A DNA stretch of 64,000 nucleotides from Frateuria_A sp051900425 (GTDB lineage: Bacteria; Pseudomonadota; Gammaproteobacteria; Xanthomonadales; Rhodanobacteraceae), in contig NZ_JBHZGK010000005.1 of assembly GCF_051900425.1 (NCBI RefSeq), positions 62,001 through 126,000 of the forward strand, read 5' to 3'. Position 1 is the stretch's first letter. Each line of letters opens with the position of its first letter. Below the pieces are notes generated by a model that saw only the letters and a list, made by a program, of their open reading frames with translations, was not told the DNA's origin and did not search any database. The position numbers and the translations under genes were made by a program. Of the stretch, positions 20,036 through 28,575 are shown in pieces.

Positions 20036-20992
20036 ATGCACCTTGTTGAAACGATGGCCTACGCCGGCGATGTCCCTTGGCACGGCTTGGGCAACAGACT
20101 TGCTCCGCAGCAATCCATTGATAGCTGGAAAAGGCAGGCTGGGATGGACTGGCGGATCGAAACATCAGAAGTCCAATACGTCTCCGGCAGCCGGCAATGC
20201 GGCAGCGACCACACGTTCCCGGGCCAGCGTGTGCTTTACCGATCTGATACCAAGGCACCACTGGCGGTCGTATCCAAGCGGTTTCACGTGGTGCAACCGG
20301 GTGAGATCCTTGAGTTTTATCGCGACCTCACTACTCAAAGCGGCTTCGAACTGGAGACGGCAGGGGTCCTGCGCGGGGGGCGTAAATTTTGGGCGCTGGC
20401 GAAAACCGGCCAGAGCGCGTTGCTCAAGAAGGAGGACCGCGTGGATGGCTACCTGCTGTTGGCTAAAGCATGCGATGGCACGCTAGCTACGACAGCCCAG
20501 TTCACCTCCGTGAGGGTGGTTTGCAACAACACCCTGTCCATCGCCCTCGGGGACAACCAAGGGGCGATCAAGGTTCCACATCGTAGTCACTTCGATGCTC
20601 TTGCAGTCAAGCGTCAGCTGGGTATCGCCACGTCTTCATGGGATGCGTTCGCCGCCCGTATGCGGGCCCTGGTAGAGCGGCCAGTTGATCCCGACACCGT
20701 AGAAGGCCTATTGCGCCGGGTGCTCACCTACCCAGCGCCCGAGGGTAAAGCTGCCGTGGTCAATGAGCAGGCCGTCTCGGCAGTCCGTTCTCTTTACGAG
20801 GGGGACGGTAGAGGCGCACTGATGGCATCCAGTCGCGGCACCGCCTGGGGTGTACTGAACAGCGTTACCGAGTTCATCGACCACCACCGCAGAGCACGTA
20901 GTGCGGATCATCGACGCGACGCAGCCTGGTTTGGCCATGGTGCGCAGATAAAACAGCGTGCCTGGAACGAGGCGCTCAGCCTGCTGGCGTGA
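20036..20992 (+). CDS. DUF932 phage/plasmid-like protein
   Basis: A 318-residue protein starting MHLVETMAYAGDVPWHGLGN, the hallmark opening of DUF932 (phage/plasmid-related TIGR03299) proteins. Other family segments are SKRFHVVQPGEILEFYRD, GFELETAGVLRGGRKFWALA and TSVRVVCNNTLSIAL. The family is common in phages, plasmids and integrative elements, and its biochemical role is not established. The ATG at 20036 follows CGAGGTAACGG. It is followed directly by a small gene that often accompanies mobile-element cargo; they form a two-gene unit ending in a strong terminator. Confidence 0.85.
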   Translation: MHLVETMAYAGDVPWHGLGNRLAPQQSIDSWKRQAGMDWRIETSEVQYVSGSRQCGSDHTFPGQRVLYRSDTKAPLAVVSKRFHVVQPGEILEFYRDLTTQSGFELETAGVLRGGRKFWALAKTGQSALLKKEDRVDGYLLLAKACDGTLATTAQFTSVRVVCNNTLSIALGDNQGAIKVPHRSHFDALAVKRQLGIATSSWDAFAARMRALVERPVDPDTVEGLLRRVLTYPAPEGKAAVVNEQAVSAVRSLYEGDGRGALMASSRGTAWGVLNSVTEFIDHHRRARSADHRRDAAWFGHGAQIKQRAWNEALSLLA

Positions 20993-21003
20993 GGGAGACT
21001 GCG

Positions 21004-21456
21004 ATGGGATTGGATATGTATCTAGAAGCTCGACGGCACGTCCCCCTTCACGATCCGCACAAAGCTGCCACACGCAGCGCCCTTGCGGGGGCCATCGGCT
21101 ATGTGCCACCCAAAGAAAAGCCAGGGCGAAGCGAGGACCTTCTGGAAGTCAGTGACGTAGTTGTCCGCGTTGGGTACTGGCGGAAGTTGCGAAGCTTGCA
21201 CCAGTGGTTCGTGCACCACGTCCAAGGCGGCAGCGACGATTGCCGCCCCGCCTTCGTGGACAAGGAGTCTCTAGGAGCGCTGCAGGCGCTTTGCGAGCGC
21301 GCTACCGAGACCCCATGGCCGGCCCCAGAGCCGACCAACCCTTTCGGGGTCGGTTACCTGGACGCACAGGAAGTCCGCTACACCCTGGAGATCCTTGGGC
21401 ATGCCATCAACATGACGGACCAAGGGTGGGATATCTACTACCGCGCCAGTTGGTGA
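21004..21456 (+). CDS. Phage-type conserved hypothetical protein
   Basis: From the ATG at 21004, which has GAGGGAG upstream, the product has 150 residues. It begins MGLDMYLEARRHV and contains VRVGYWRKLRSLHQWFVHHV and ends with QGWDIYYRASW. Proteins with the GLDMYL start and the GYWRK-HQWF centre are frequent small proteins of phages and integrative elements. I know of no established function. It starts 11 nt after the DUF932 gene, so the two are almost certainly cotranscribed and may act together. Confidence 0.75.
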   Translation: MGLDMYLEARRHVPLHDPHKAATRSALAGAIGYVPPKEKPGRSEDLLEVSDVVVRVGYWRKLRSLHQWFVHHVQGGSDDCRPAFVDKESLGALQALCERATETPWPAPEPTNPFGVGYLDAQEVRYTLEILGHAINMTDQGWDIYYRASW

Positions 21457-21479
21457 AGCACTGAAGTGAGTCGCATGAC

Positions 21480-21507
21480 ACCCGGCCTCTGGCCGGGTTC
21501 TTTTTTT
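21480..21507 (+). terminator. Rho-independent terminator after the DUF932 unit
   Basis: ACCCGGCC / GGCCGGGT stem with loop TCT (21480-21498), followed by TCTTTTTTT. It lies 24 nt after the stop codon at 21456. Confidence 0.93.
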
Positions 21508-21619
21508 GCATCTACAGCGGCGGCACGCATCGGTCGCACCCGACGCTCGCATAACTTCTGCCCCCTGGACACGTCCGGCGCCTTGCGGCCATCGGCTCCG
21601 CCACGGGCAAGGTCACCGC

Positions 21620-21656
21620 GAAGTTAGTTCCTGTAGCAACCGGAGGAACTAACTTC
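21620..21656. repeat. Perfect 13-bp inverted repeat upstream of the AlpA-like gene
   Basis: GAAGTTAGTTCCT (21620-21632) and its exact complement (21644-21656) flank 11 nt. It lies about 120 nt before the ATG at 21776 with no T run. An operator or a binding site for a recombination or replication protein is possible. Confidence 0.8.
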
Positions 21657-21775
21657 CACGCCCGGTCAGGCCCCGCCAGGGGAAAGAAAGGTACTTCAAG
21701 TGGATCAAGTAATTTTTCCGCGCCGCGCAGCGCCCTACAGTCCGGGGACCTCGCAAGCAAAGGAGTAAGAAGAAC

Positions 21776-22018
21776 ATGCAGGTAGTCGAGACTACCGGCC
21801 CGCGCATTCTGAGGATCAAAGAGGTCCAAGGCCGCATCGGTTTCGGAAGGTCGACCATTTACAACCTTATCAATCCTCGATCGTCGCGTTTTGACCCGAT
21901 GTTTCCCCTGCCCGTGAAGCTCGGAGCCACTTCTATTGGGTGGATTGAATCCGAAGTTTCCGATTGGATTCGCTCTCGCGCCAATGCTCGAGCTCGTCAA
22001 CAGAAAGGCGACGCATAA
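21776..22018 (+). CDS. AlpA-family regulator / excisionase-like protein
   Basis: An 80-residue protein with a MerR-like winged helix: ILRIKEVQGRIGFGRSTIYN followed by FPLPVKLGATSIGWIESEVSDW. This matches the AlpA family, small DNA-binding proteins of P4-like satellites and islands that switch on integrase or act as excisionase. The ATG at 21776 has a good AAAGGAG ribosome binding site. Its usual partner, the integrase, is at 24212-25438 on the other strand. It probably controls excision or the genes that follow it. Confidence 0.88.
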   Translation: MQVVETTGPRILRIKEVQGRIGFGRSTIYNLINPRSSRFDPMFPLPVKLGATSIGWIESEVSDWIRSRANARARQQKGDA

Positions 22019-22232
22019 CACCAACTTTCCGCACTGGGAGGCGCTCCTTAAAACAATTCATGAACCCAAGGAGACGCGCAAGCCAGATGAAACGGCTTTT
22101 TCTTGAAGAGCTGGATTTGGGATCCTATATCTTCTGTTTTCTGTTTCTTTATGTTTCCCCATATTCCTCCTCTCTGCTGTCCTGGCTTATGTGCGTTCAT
22201 CACCTAACCTAGACGAGGCAGTGCTAACCAAT

Positions 22233-22262
22233 GGCAGTGCGTGCCTAGCCGCACGCACTGCC
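22233..22262. repeat. Perfect 12-bp hairpin in the leader of the Gp2-like gene
   Basis: GGCAGTGCGTGC (22233-22244) and its exact complement (22251-22262) enclose CTAGCC. The hairpin ends 16 nt before the ATG at 22279, so it sits against the ribosome binding site. Since the next gene is a candidate replication protein, an origin or a leader control element is possible. Confidence 0.8.
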
Positions 22263-22278
22263 GAGGAAAAGCGGAGCA

Positions 22279-23409
22279 ATGAAGGACAAGGACAGATTAA
22301 TCGAGCGCCAATGGCGTGCTAGCACGGCATCCTGGCAAGATGGGATGCTTATCATCCACCACGAATACGACTACCCGAGAGAGATCATTGAAATTGACTC
22401 GCTGATGCGTGAAGTCGCTAAGTCAGACGAACAGTTCTTTTCCACGGAACTATGCAGATGGAGGAAGCGCTACATAGTCAAAGTGACGCCCATGGGGAGG
22501 CGACTTTTAACTTGCCTTACCTTTGACTTGCGCTCCATAGCAGCGCTGTTCAGCCAGAATAAGCTATCCCCGTACTTCACCCTGTTCTCGAACAAGGTCA
22601 TCGATACTTCAATCTGTAAACAAGATCTCGCCGCAGACACCGTCGACGCCTTTAATTCTTGGATCCGCGATCTCCGCTACGCAGCACGGGAAAGCGGATT
22701 CCAAAAATCAATCGACGATCAAGAGCGAGCAGCACGCAAGAATGCCGCAAGCCTTCTGAAGTACATTCGGGAACTGCATGAGATGTTTGCAAAGCTGGTT
22801 GTTGTCAGACTCGACTTGGGCTACAGCAAGGAATATCGTGAGGAGCTGGAAGACAAGGAGCTTAACCCATCAACTGTCAAGAAGCATTTTAAGCAGCTCC
22901 TCAAGTATCTTCGGCGTAAATTTCCCACGTTGGTTGGGTACGTGTGGAAGCTCGAATACGGCACACTGAAGTCATATCACTACCACCTGATGCTTTTGTT
23001 CAACGGGCACGAGGTCCGGAAGGATGTCACGCTCGGCCAACTGGTAGGCGAGCATTGGGTGAATGTGGCTACTGAAGGTAGCGGCACGTATTGGAACTGT
23101 AACGCCAGGAAGGACACCTACTCGAAGCTTGGGTTACTTGGCATAGGGACGATCAGATACTCAGACACCGAACTCCGCGCAGGGCTAGAAAAGGCAGCCC
23201 TGTACCTGGCAAAGGTGGACTATTACGTGAAGTTGAACGCACCCGATGTGGGGCGAACATTCGGGAAAGGAGCTTTAATTCGCCGCACGGGAGCACGTAG
23301 AGGCAGACCACGCACTTTAGCTGCTGAGAGCCCAGCAAAGATCACCCTGACAGGCCCCACAGGCAGCTACAATGGAGATGCTCAGACCCTCACAGTTCGT
23401 GGCGCTTAG
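22279..23409 (+). CDS. Inovirus Gp2 / YagK-YfjJ-like protein, possible replication initiator
   Basis: A 376-residue protein. The C-terminal domain has WKLEYGTLKSYHYHLMLLFN near residue 233, where HYH could be an HUH-type metal site, and YLAKVDYYVKLN near 309. This pattern matches the inovirus Gp2 / YagK-YfjJ C-terminal family of phages and integrative islands. Those proteins are thought to be replication initiators, but this is not proven for most. The N-terminal 150 residues are not recognised. The tail (ARRGRPRTL) is basic. It is preceded by a perfect hairpin close to the start. GC content is lower than in the chromosome. It overlaps the convergent next gene by 20 nt at the 3' end. Confidence 0.72.
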   Translation: MKDKDRLIERQWRASTASWQDGMLIIHHEYDYPREIIEIDSLMREVAKSDEQFFSTELCRWRKRYIVKVTPMGRRLLTCLTFDLRSIAALFSQNKLSPYFTLFSNKVIDTSICKQDLAADTVDAFNSWIRDLRYAARESGFQKSIDDQERAARKNAASLLKYIRELHEMFAKLVVVRLDLGYSKEYREELEDKELNPSTVKKHFKQLLKYLRRKFPTLVGYVWKLEYGTLKSYHYHLMLLFNGHEVRKDVTLGQLVGEHWVNVATEGSGTYWNCNARKDTYSKLGLLGIGTIRYSDTELRAGLEKAALYLAKVDYYVKLNAPDVGRTFGKGALIRRTGARRGRPRTLAAESPAKITLTGPTGSYNGDAQTLTVRGA

Positions 23410-24130
23410 GCGCCACGGTTTTTTTTCGCCCTCTCCGAATGCCGCCTTCGACCACTCGTTCCACAGCGGCCCGAACATCTTCGTCCGTTCGGGTCCAGTC
23501 ACGGATCAGCTTCGCGAAGTTCGTACTTCTGCCGTGCCCTTTCTTTCTATGGCTAACAGGAGACAGGAAAGCGGCTGTCTCCGCAAGGTCGGGCCTAAAG
23601 GAGTCAACCTTTGGCTTTAAATCCTTGATAACCTCGGCAACTGATGGAAAGCTGCTCTCTTGAAACTCTGATAGCCATTCAAGAACCTTGCTGCGCAAGG
23701 GTTTGAAAGCTCCCGCCTGTGTTTCACCGCCTTTCGAGGACCGCTCCGTTGCTGTCGCAGGGCCTGAGGCCATGCCAAAGTAGTAGTGGCAACGCAGTAG
23801 CGCCGCCCAGCTTCGAGCATCGTCCCGTAAGTGATCGTGCGCTACCGCGGCCTCGATCCAATATGCGACTGCTAACGAGAGCGAACCGAACGCCTCAGGC
23901 TCGTCAAGCGGCGGGATTTCAATGAGGGCCTCCAGCTTCGATGCGTTCCTCTTCTGGTCCTTACTGCCTAGCCAGTCGCATATGCCGTTCCAGAATTCCT
24001 CAAAGGACACACCACTACGGTGCTCAGCGCGCGTCCTGTACTGGCGCTGGATCCGCCACTGTGTCGCCTTGAGGCAATCGGCCAAGGAAGGAGTGGGACC
24101 GTCGCTGTAATAGAGTCCAGTCAAGAACAC
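23390..24130 (-). CDS. Unknown protein of the integrated element
   Basis: A 246-residue ORF starting at a GTG (24130); no in-frame ATG is nearby, so the start is uncertain. It reads as a mostly helical soluble protein with SFEEFWNGICDWLGSKDQKR and a basic end (RRGRKKTVAPKRHEL) that may bind nucleic acid. I recognise no family. It lies 81 nt downstream of the integrase on the same strand and may be cotranscribed with it. Its 3' end overlaps the convergent Gp2-like gene by 20 nt. Confidence 0.55.
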   Translation of the reverse strand: MFLTGLYYSDGPTPSLADCLKATQWRIQRQYRTRAEHRSGVSFEEFWNGICDWLGSKDQKRNASKLEALIEIPPLDEPEAFGSLSLAVAYWIEAAVAHDHLRDDARSWAALLRCHYYFGMASGPATATERSSKGGETQAGAFKPLRSKVLEWLSEFQESSFPSVAEVIKDLKPKVDSFRPDLAETAAFLSPVSHRKKGHGRSTNFAKLIRDWTRTDEDVRAAVERVVEGGIRRGRKKTVAPKRHEL

Positions 24131-24211
24131 CGGTTTTCGCTCGATCGGATAGATAGCGGCGCGCCGACGGGCAGGCTGGGAACGCTAGCGTGCTTAGCTC
24201 AGCGGACCCGC

Positions 24212-25438
24212 TCACCCAGCAGGTTCTGTGGAAGCCTTCAACGTGTCTAAGTAATCAGCCCACTCCTGCATGATTTTCCGGCGCTCGGGCAGATGTTGCG
24301 CCTTATTGTAGACGCCTGAAACGCCGGGCTCCTTATGCGAGAGCTGACGCTCTAGAGCTTCGGGATTCCAGCCGCGCTCGCCCAGCAGAGTCCGAGCCAT
24401 GTGGCGAAAACCGTGTCCGGTGATGACGCCCTTGTAGCCGATGCGCGCCAAGGCAGCATTCAGCGCACCATCCGACATATTGCGACCGACGCTGCGGGCT
24501 CCGGGGAACAAATATCGCCCGCGGCCTGTCACCTGGCGCAGCTCACGAAGGATCGCTATCGCCTGGGACGAGAGGGGGACGATATGGGGTGCCGTTTTGG
24601 GATTCTCTTTCTCAGCCTTACGGAGCTTCCGAATCCGCGGAGGTATGGCGTATGCCGGATGTTCCCCGTCCAAGTCGAAGTCAGCCCATTCCGCCTGACG
24701 AATCTCGCCAGGCCGGCAAAACCACAACGGGGCCAGTCTAAGGGCGCAGGATACGACAAAGGTGCCGGTGAAGGCGTCAATGGCTCGCATGAGCTCGCCG
24801 ACTTGCCTAGGGTCAACGATCGTTGGGTAGTTTTGTGGCTGGCGGGCAGGCAACGTATCCCGAAGATCGGCAGCGGGGTCTCGGACCGCCCGCTCTGTGG
24901 CCACTGCGTACCTGAAGATACGGCTCAGTTGATGACGCAGTCGGTGAGCCTGCTCGACGTGGTTCCGCTTGATCAGGCGGGCTAGGAGCGGCCGAATCTC
25001 AGTGACCCCGACGCTTGCAACGGGCAGAGCTCCAATCCACGGAAACGCATGGTTCTCCAGGCGCCCTCGTTCCTTTTCGTACTGAGTAGTCGTCCATTCG
25101 CGCTGCCTAAGCGCCAGCCATTCGCGTGCCACCACCTCGAAGCTGTTCGCCGCACGGTCCACTCCGGCCGCTCTCTCAGCCTTACGGTGCTCGCCTGGAT
25201 CGACGCCATTCGCAAGCAGCTTACGCGCAGCATCACGCCGCTCCCGAGCATCCTTCAACCCGGTATCCGGGTAGGTTCCCATGCTTAGGGTCTTGCGCTT
25301 GCCCGTGAACCGGTAGTCCAGGCGCCACCAGCGCGAGCCATTCGGGTTCAACAGAAGGTAGAGCCCGCCACCGTCTGCCATCTTCCGAGGCTTGGTAGTG
25401 GGCTTCGCGCTGCGTATAGAGATGTCGGTAAGGGGCAT
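24212..25438 (-). CDS. int: Tyrosine recombinase, P4-like integrase
   Basis: From the ATG at 25438 the product has 408 residues. The N-terminal DUF4102-type arm-binding domain is visible (LTDISIRSAKPTTKPRKMAD, then GGGLYLLLNPNGSRWWRLDY). Catalytic residues are the Arg in CRPGEIRQAEW, the HGFRHMART block with His and Arg, and the Tyr in SGVYNKAQHL. This is the integrase type that targets tRNA 3' ends. The gene begins about 165 nt from the 3' end of tRNA-Met, the usual place of an element integrase next to attR. The upstream extension to 25504 lacks conserved sequence and was not used. Confidence 0.95.
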   Translation of the reverse strand: MPLTDISIRSAKPTTKPRKMADGGGLYLLLNPNGSRWWRLDYRFTGKRKTLSMGTYPDTGLKDARERRDAARKLLANGVDPGEHRKAERAAGVDRAANSFEVVAREWLALRQREWTTTQYEKERGRLENHAFPWIGALPVASVGVTEIRPLLARLIKRNHVEQAHRLRHQLSRIFRYAVATERAVRDPAADLRDTLPARQPQNYPTIVDPRQVGELMRAIDAFTGTFVVSCALRLAPLWFCRPGEIRQAEWADFDLDGEHPAYAIPPRIRKLRKAEKENPKTAPHIVPLSSQAIAILRELRQVTGRGRYLFPGARSVGRNMSDGALNAALARIGYKGVITGHGFRHMARTLLGERGWNPEALERQLSHKEPGVSGVYNKAQHLPERRKIMQEWADYLDTLKASTEPAG

Positions 25439-25602
25439 GACGGTAGCACCTACGGCAGTGGGGTAAGCTACCGCCGAATCTACCGTCGCCTTCCGCCCGA
25501 TCACAATGGAAGAGAGCGGATGCCGCTGGACGCCCTAGAGGCCTTCAACCCTTGATATAACTGGGTTTCTTGGATGCCGACGGACGTCACTAGACTAGTT
25601 CG

Positions 25603-25679
25603 TGGTGGCTATGGGTGGACTCGAACCACCGACCCCAGCATTATGAGTGCTGTGCTCTAACCGGCTGAGCTACATAGCC
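25603..25679 (-). tRNA. tRNA-Met (CAT), elongator
   Basis: On the minus strand a complete cloverleaf reads GGCTATG at the acceptor, GCTC/GAGC D stem, anticodon loop CTCATAA with CAT, GGTGG-TTCGAGT-CCACC T arm, and encoded ACCA end. It closely resembles the elongator tRNA-Met of E. coli. Its 3' end is the attachment site of the adjacent integrase: the last 24 nt recur with small changes at 13974-13996. The gene itself is intact, so the element restored the end it used. Confidence 0.96.
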
Positions 25680-25837
25680 ATGGGGCGTCGTCGGCGCGGG
25701 GCGCCAACGGAGCCCGGCAGTGTAATTGGGGCACCCGGCCGGTTCAAGCCTCTTCGCTTTCCGACCTCACGCGCGCTATGGTTGGCCTCGAAGCTCCTGG
25801 CCGCTGCAAGCGCGGCACGCGGGCGCGAGGAGGCGTC

Positions 25838-26383
25838 ATGATCGATGCGGATGGCTATCGCCCGAACGTAGGCATCGTGCTGCTGAATGCGGACGGCCGC
25901 CTGTTCTGGGCACGCCGCGTCAGCCACGACGGCTGGCAGTTCCCGCAGGGCGGCATGCGCAGCGACGAGACCCCGCTGGAGGCCATGTACCGCGAATTGG
26001 CCGAAGAGACCGGCCTGCTCCCCGAACATGTCGAAGTGGTCGCCAGCACCCGCGGCTGGCTGCGCTATCGGCTGCCCAACCGCTACGTGCGCCACCACCA
26101 GAGGCCCACCTGCATCGGCCAGAAACAGGTGTGGTTCCTGTTGCGCCTGGTCGGCGGCGAGGACGCGCTCAAGCTCGACGCCTGCGACAAGCCGGAATTC
26201 GACATCTGGCGCTGGGTCGACTTCTGGTACCCGGCGGTGCACGTAGTCAACTTCAAGCGCCAGGTCTACGAACGGGCGCTGCGCCATTTCGCGCCGCTGG
26301 TGGAGGAGCTGCTGAGCGTCCAGCTGGGCGCCCTGCCACGCGCCGCCGAGGGTCCTCGACCGGGCAGCCGTGCGGTCGCCTGA
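25838..26383 (+). CDS. rppH: RNA pyrophosphohydrolase RppH
   Basis: A Nudix hydrolase of 181 residues that removes pyrophosphate from mRNA 5' ends and so starts mRNA decay. The opening MIDADGYRPNVGIVLLNADG is the typical RppH start. The Nudix box is in PLEAMYRELAEETGL, preceded by WQFPQGGM. The ATG at 25838 has GAGGAGG at the right distance. It lies beside the tRNA-Met gene and is chromosomal in composition. Confidence 0.95.
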   Translation: MIDADGYRPNVGIVLLNADGRLFWARRVSHDGWQFPQGGMRSDETPLEAMYRELAEETGLLPEHVEVVASTRGWLRYRLPNRYVRHHQRPTCIGQKQVWFLLRLVGGEDALKLDACDKPEFDIWRWVDFWYPAVHVVNFKRQVYERALRHFAPLVEELLSVQLGALPRAAEGPRPGSRAVA

Positions 26384-26403
26384 ACGCGGCCGAGGAATCT
26401 AGT

Positions 26404-26420
26404 TGACAATCATTCGCATT
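26404..26420 (+). promoter_or_regulatory. Putative Fur box upstream of bfd
   Basis: TGACAATCATTCGCATT matches 14 of 17 positions of the core TGATAATCATTATCATT. It lies 18 nt before the bfd ATG. Iron-starvation control of bfd by Fur is well known in other proteobacteria. Confidence 0.65.
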
Positions 26421-26438
26421 CGCGCTGGAATGCGCGCC

Positions 26439-26636
26439 ATGTACATCTGCCTCTGCAACGCCGTGACCGACGGCGACATTCGCCGCGCCGTCGCCGATGG
26501 CGTGCGCACCTTCGCCGAACTGCAGGCGCGTACCGGCTGCTCGGACTGCTGCGGCTGCTGCGAACCCGAAGCGCGCGCCACGCTGGACGCCGCGCTGGCG
26601 CAGGTGACGTTCCCGCTGCCGCTGGTCACCGCCTGA
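26439..26636 (+). CDS. bfd: Bacterioferritin-associated ferredoxin
   Basis: A 65-residue [2Fe-2S] protein starting MYICLCNAVTDGDIRRAVAD. The four cluster cysteines are in CLC and in GCSDCCGCCE, the usual Bfd layout. Bfd gives electrons to bacterioferritin to release stored iron. The ATG at 26439 was chosen for its position, since the earlier start in the frame lies inside the Fur box. The bacterioferritin gene follows 99 nt later. Confidence 0.93.
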   Translation: MYICLCNAVTDGDIRRAVADGVRTFAELQARTGCSDCCGCCEPEARATLDAALAQVTFPLPLVTA

Positions 26637-26735
26637 TCCGCCGCGGGCGGACCCGAAACGCAACCATTCGCGTTTCTACCCGCGGGCGTCCAAGCCCGTA
26701 TAGTCACCGGTCGACCCTGCACCGGAGACTTCCCC

Positions 26736-27206
<471 letters not shown>

Positions 27207-27313
27207 GTCCGTCCGTTCCGGGCAGCATCGGTTGCGCAAAGCGTGCGGCCGTTCCTTGACGCTTTCGTCACGCTGCCGCTATACCGGTCGCCCCAGCAGT
27301 GCCGGACTTTCAC

Positions 27314-28054
27314 ATGGCTTCACGCCCGCCCCCCCGCTTCGTCGTGCGCCCGCACGATGAGGCGAGCCTGCGCCGCCGCCGGCTGTGGCTGGGCGTGGCC
27401 TGGCTCGTCAGCGTGCTGCTGACGGGCGGTGTGGTCGGCACGCTGGCATGGCGCACGACGCCCGCCGCGGTCGACCATCGCGAGGCCAGAAAGCTTTCCG
27501 CCGAGAACGAACAGCTCAAGCAGCAGATTGCCAATCTCAAGCGCGCGCAGCAGGTCACCGACATCGCGACCAAATCGCTGCGCGGCACGCTCACCGAGCG
27601 CGACGAGGAAATCAACGGCCTGCGCGCGGACCTCGGTTTCTATTCGCGCCTGGTCGGCGGCAACGCACAGCGTGAAGGCCTCAAGGTGCAGGAAGTGCAG
27701 CTGCGCCCGGTCAACGGCTCGCACGCCTGGAACCTCGCGCTCAGCCTGACCCAGAACGCCAAGCGCGGCAGCGACGTCAGCGGCACCGTGACACTCAGCG
27801 TCGAAGGGGTGCGCGGCGACAAGGTGGTGGCCCTGGGCTGGTCCCAGCTCGGCGACGCAGCGCAGCAGGACGGTCTGCCGTTCCGCTTCCGCTATTTCCA
27901 GCAGCTGCATGCCACGTTCATGTTGCCGGCCGACTTCAAGCCCACGCGGCTGCGCATCCACGTCAAACCCGAGGATGGCGACGCCGTCGACCGCGCCGTG
28001 GCGTGGAACGACGCGCTGTCGGGCAACCTCACCACGATCGAAAGGGGAAACTGA
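27314..28054 (+). CDS. Membrane-anchored coiled-coil protein, DUF6776-like
   Basis: A 246-residue protein from the ATG at 27314 (GTG at 27299 is also possible). Residues 20-45 form a membrane segment (LGVAWLVSVLLTGGVVGTLA). A coiled coil follows (ARKLSAENEQLKQQIANLKR, then TDIATKSLRGTLTERDEEIN), and then a beta-rich region with QEVQLRPVNGSHAWNLALSL. This is the layout of a conserved Xanthomonadales/Pseudomonas family placed next to bactofilin genes. It stops 2 nt before the bactofilin start, which suggests a joint role in envelope shape or cytoskeleton anchoring. That role is inference from position. Confidence 0.75.
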   Translation: MASRPPPRFVVRPHDEASLRRRRLWLGVAWLVSVLLTGGVVGTLAWRTTPAAVDHREARKLSAENEQLKQQIANLKRAQQVTDIATKSLRGTLTERDEEINGLRADLGFYSRLVGGNAQREGLKVQEVQLRPVNGSHAWNLALSLTQNAKRGSDVSGTVTLSVEGVRGDKVVALGWSQLGDAAQQDGLPFRFRYFQQLHATFMLPADFKPTRLRIHVKPEDGDAVDRAVAWNDALSGNLTTIERGN

Positions 28055-28056
28055 CC

Positions 28057-28488
28057 ATGTTCAACCGACGCCGCACCGACCGTCCCGACGGCAGCAACGA
28101 CACCAGCCTGATCGCCCGCGGTACGGTGATCCGCGGCGACCTGCGCTTCAGCGGCGCATTGCACCTGGATGGCCGCATCGAGGGCACCGTGCTGGCCGAC
28201 GGCGAGGATGCGGTGTTCACCGTGAGCGAGTATGGCCAGGTGCAAGGCGACATCCACGTGCCGCACGTGATCGTCAACGGCTCCGTGCAGGGCGACATCC
28301 ACGCCGGCGAGCGGCTGGAACTCGCGCCGCTGGCGCGCATCACTGGCGACGTGCACTACCGCACGCTGGAAATGGCCGGCGGCGCGCAGGTGAACGGTCG
28401 CATGAGCCATCGCGTCGAGCCGGTCGCGCGCGAGCTGCCCTCGCCGGCACAGCCGGACGCGGAACTGGACGAGGCCGTGCCGGCCTGA
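28057..28488 (+). CDS. Bactofilin
   Basis: A 143-residue protein of the bactofilin (DUF583) family. The repeated beta-strand pattern is clear: VIRGDLRFSGALHLDGRIEG, then GQVQGDIHVPHVIVNGSVQG and ARITGDVHYRTLEM. The ends are short, charged and disordered. Bactofilins polymerise at the membrane and affect cell shape, stalks or chromosome anchoring. The ATG at 28057 has AAAGGGG upstream and lies 2 nt after the preceding gene. Confidence 0.9.
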   Translation: MFNRRRTDRPDGSNDTSLIARGTVIRGDLRFSGALHLDGRIEGTVLADGEDAVFTVSEYGQVQGDIHVPHVIVNGSVQGDIHAGERLELAPLARITGDVHYRTLEMAGGAQVNGRMSHRVEPVARELPSPAQPDAELDEAVPA

Positions 28489-28575
28489 CACCCGGGGGGA
28501 AGCAGCGTCGCGAGCGCCCGCGGCCCGGCAGGCGTTATCCTTGAGATCGTGCCCCTGCAACCGCACATTCGCCCC

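Noticed and set aside
22087..22212. 41-codon hydrophobic ORF starting MKRLFLEELDLG
   Set aside because: No ribosome binding site and no homology; it lies in the AT-rich leader before the Gp2-like gene.
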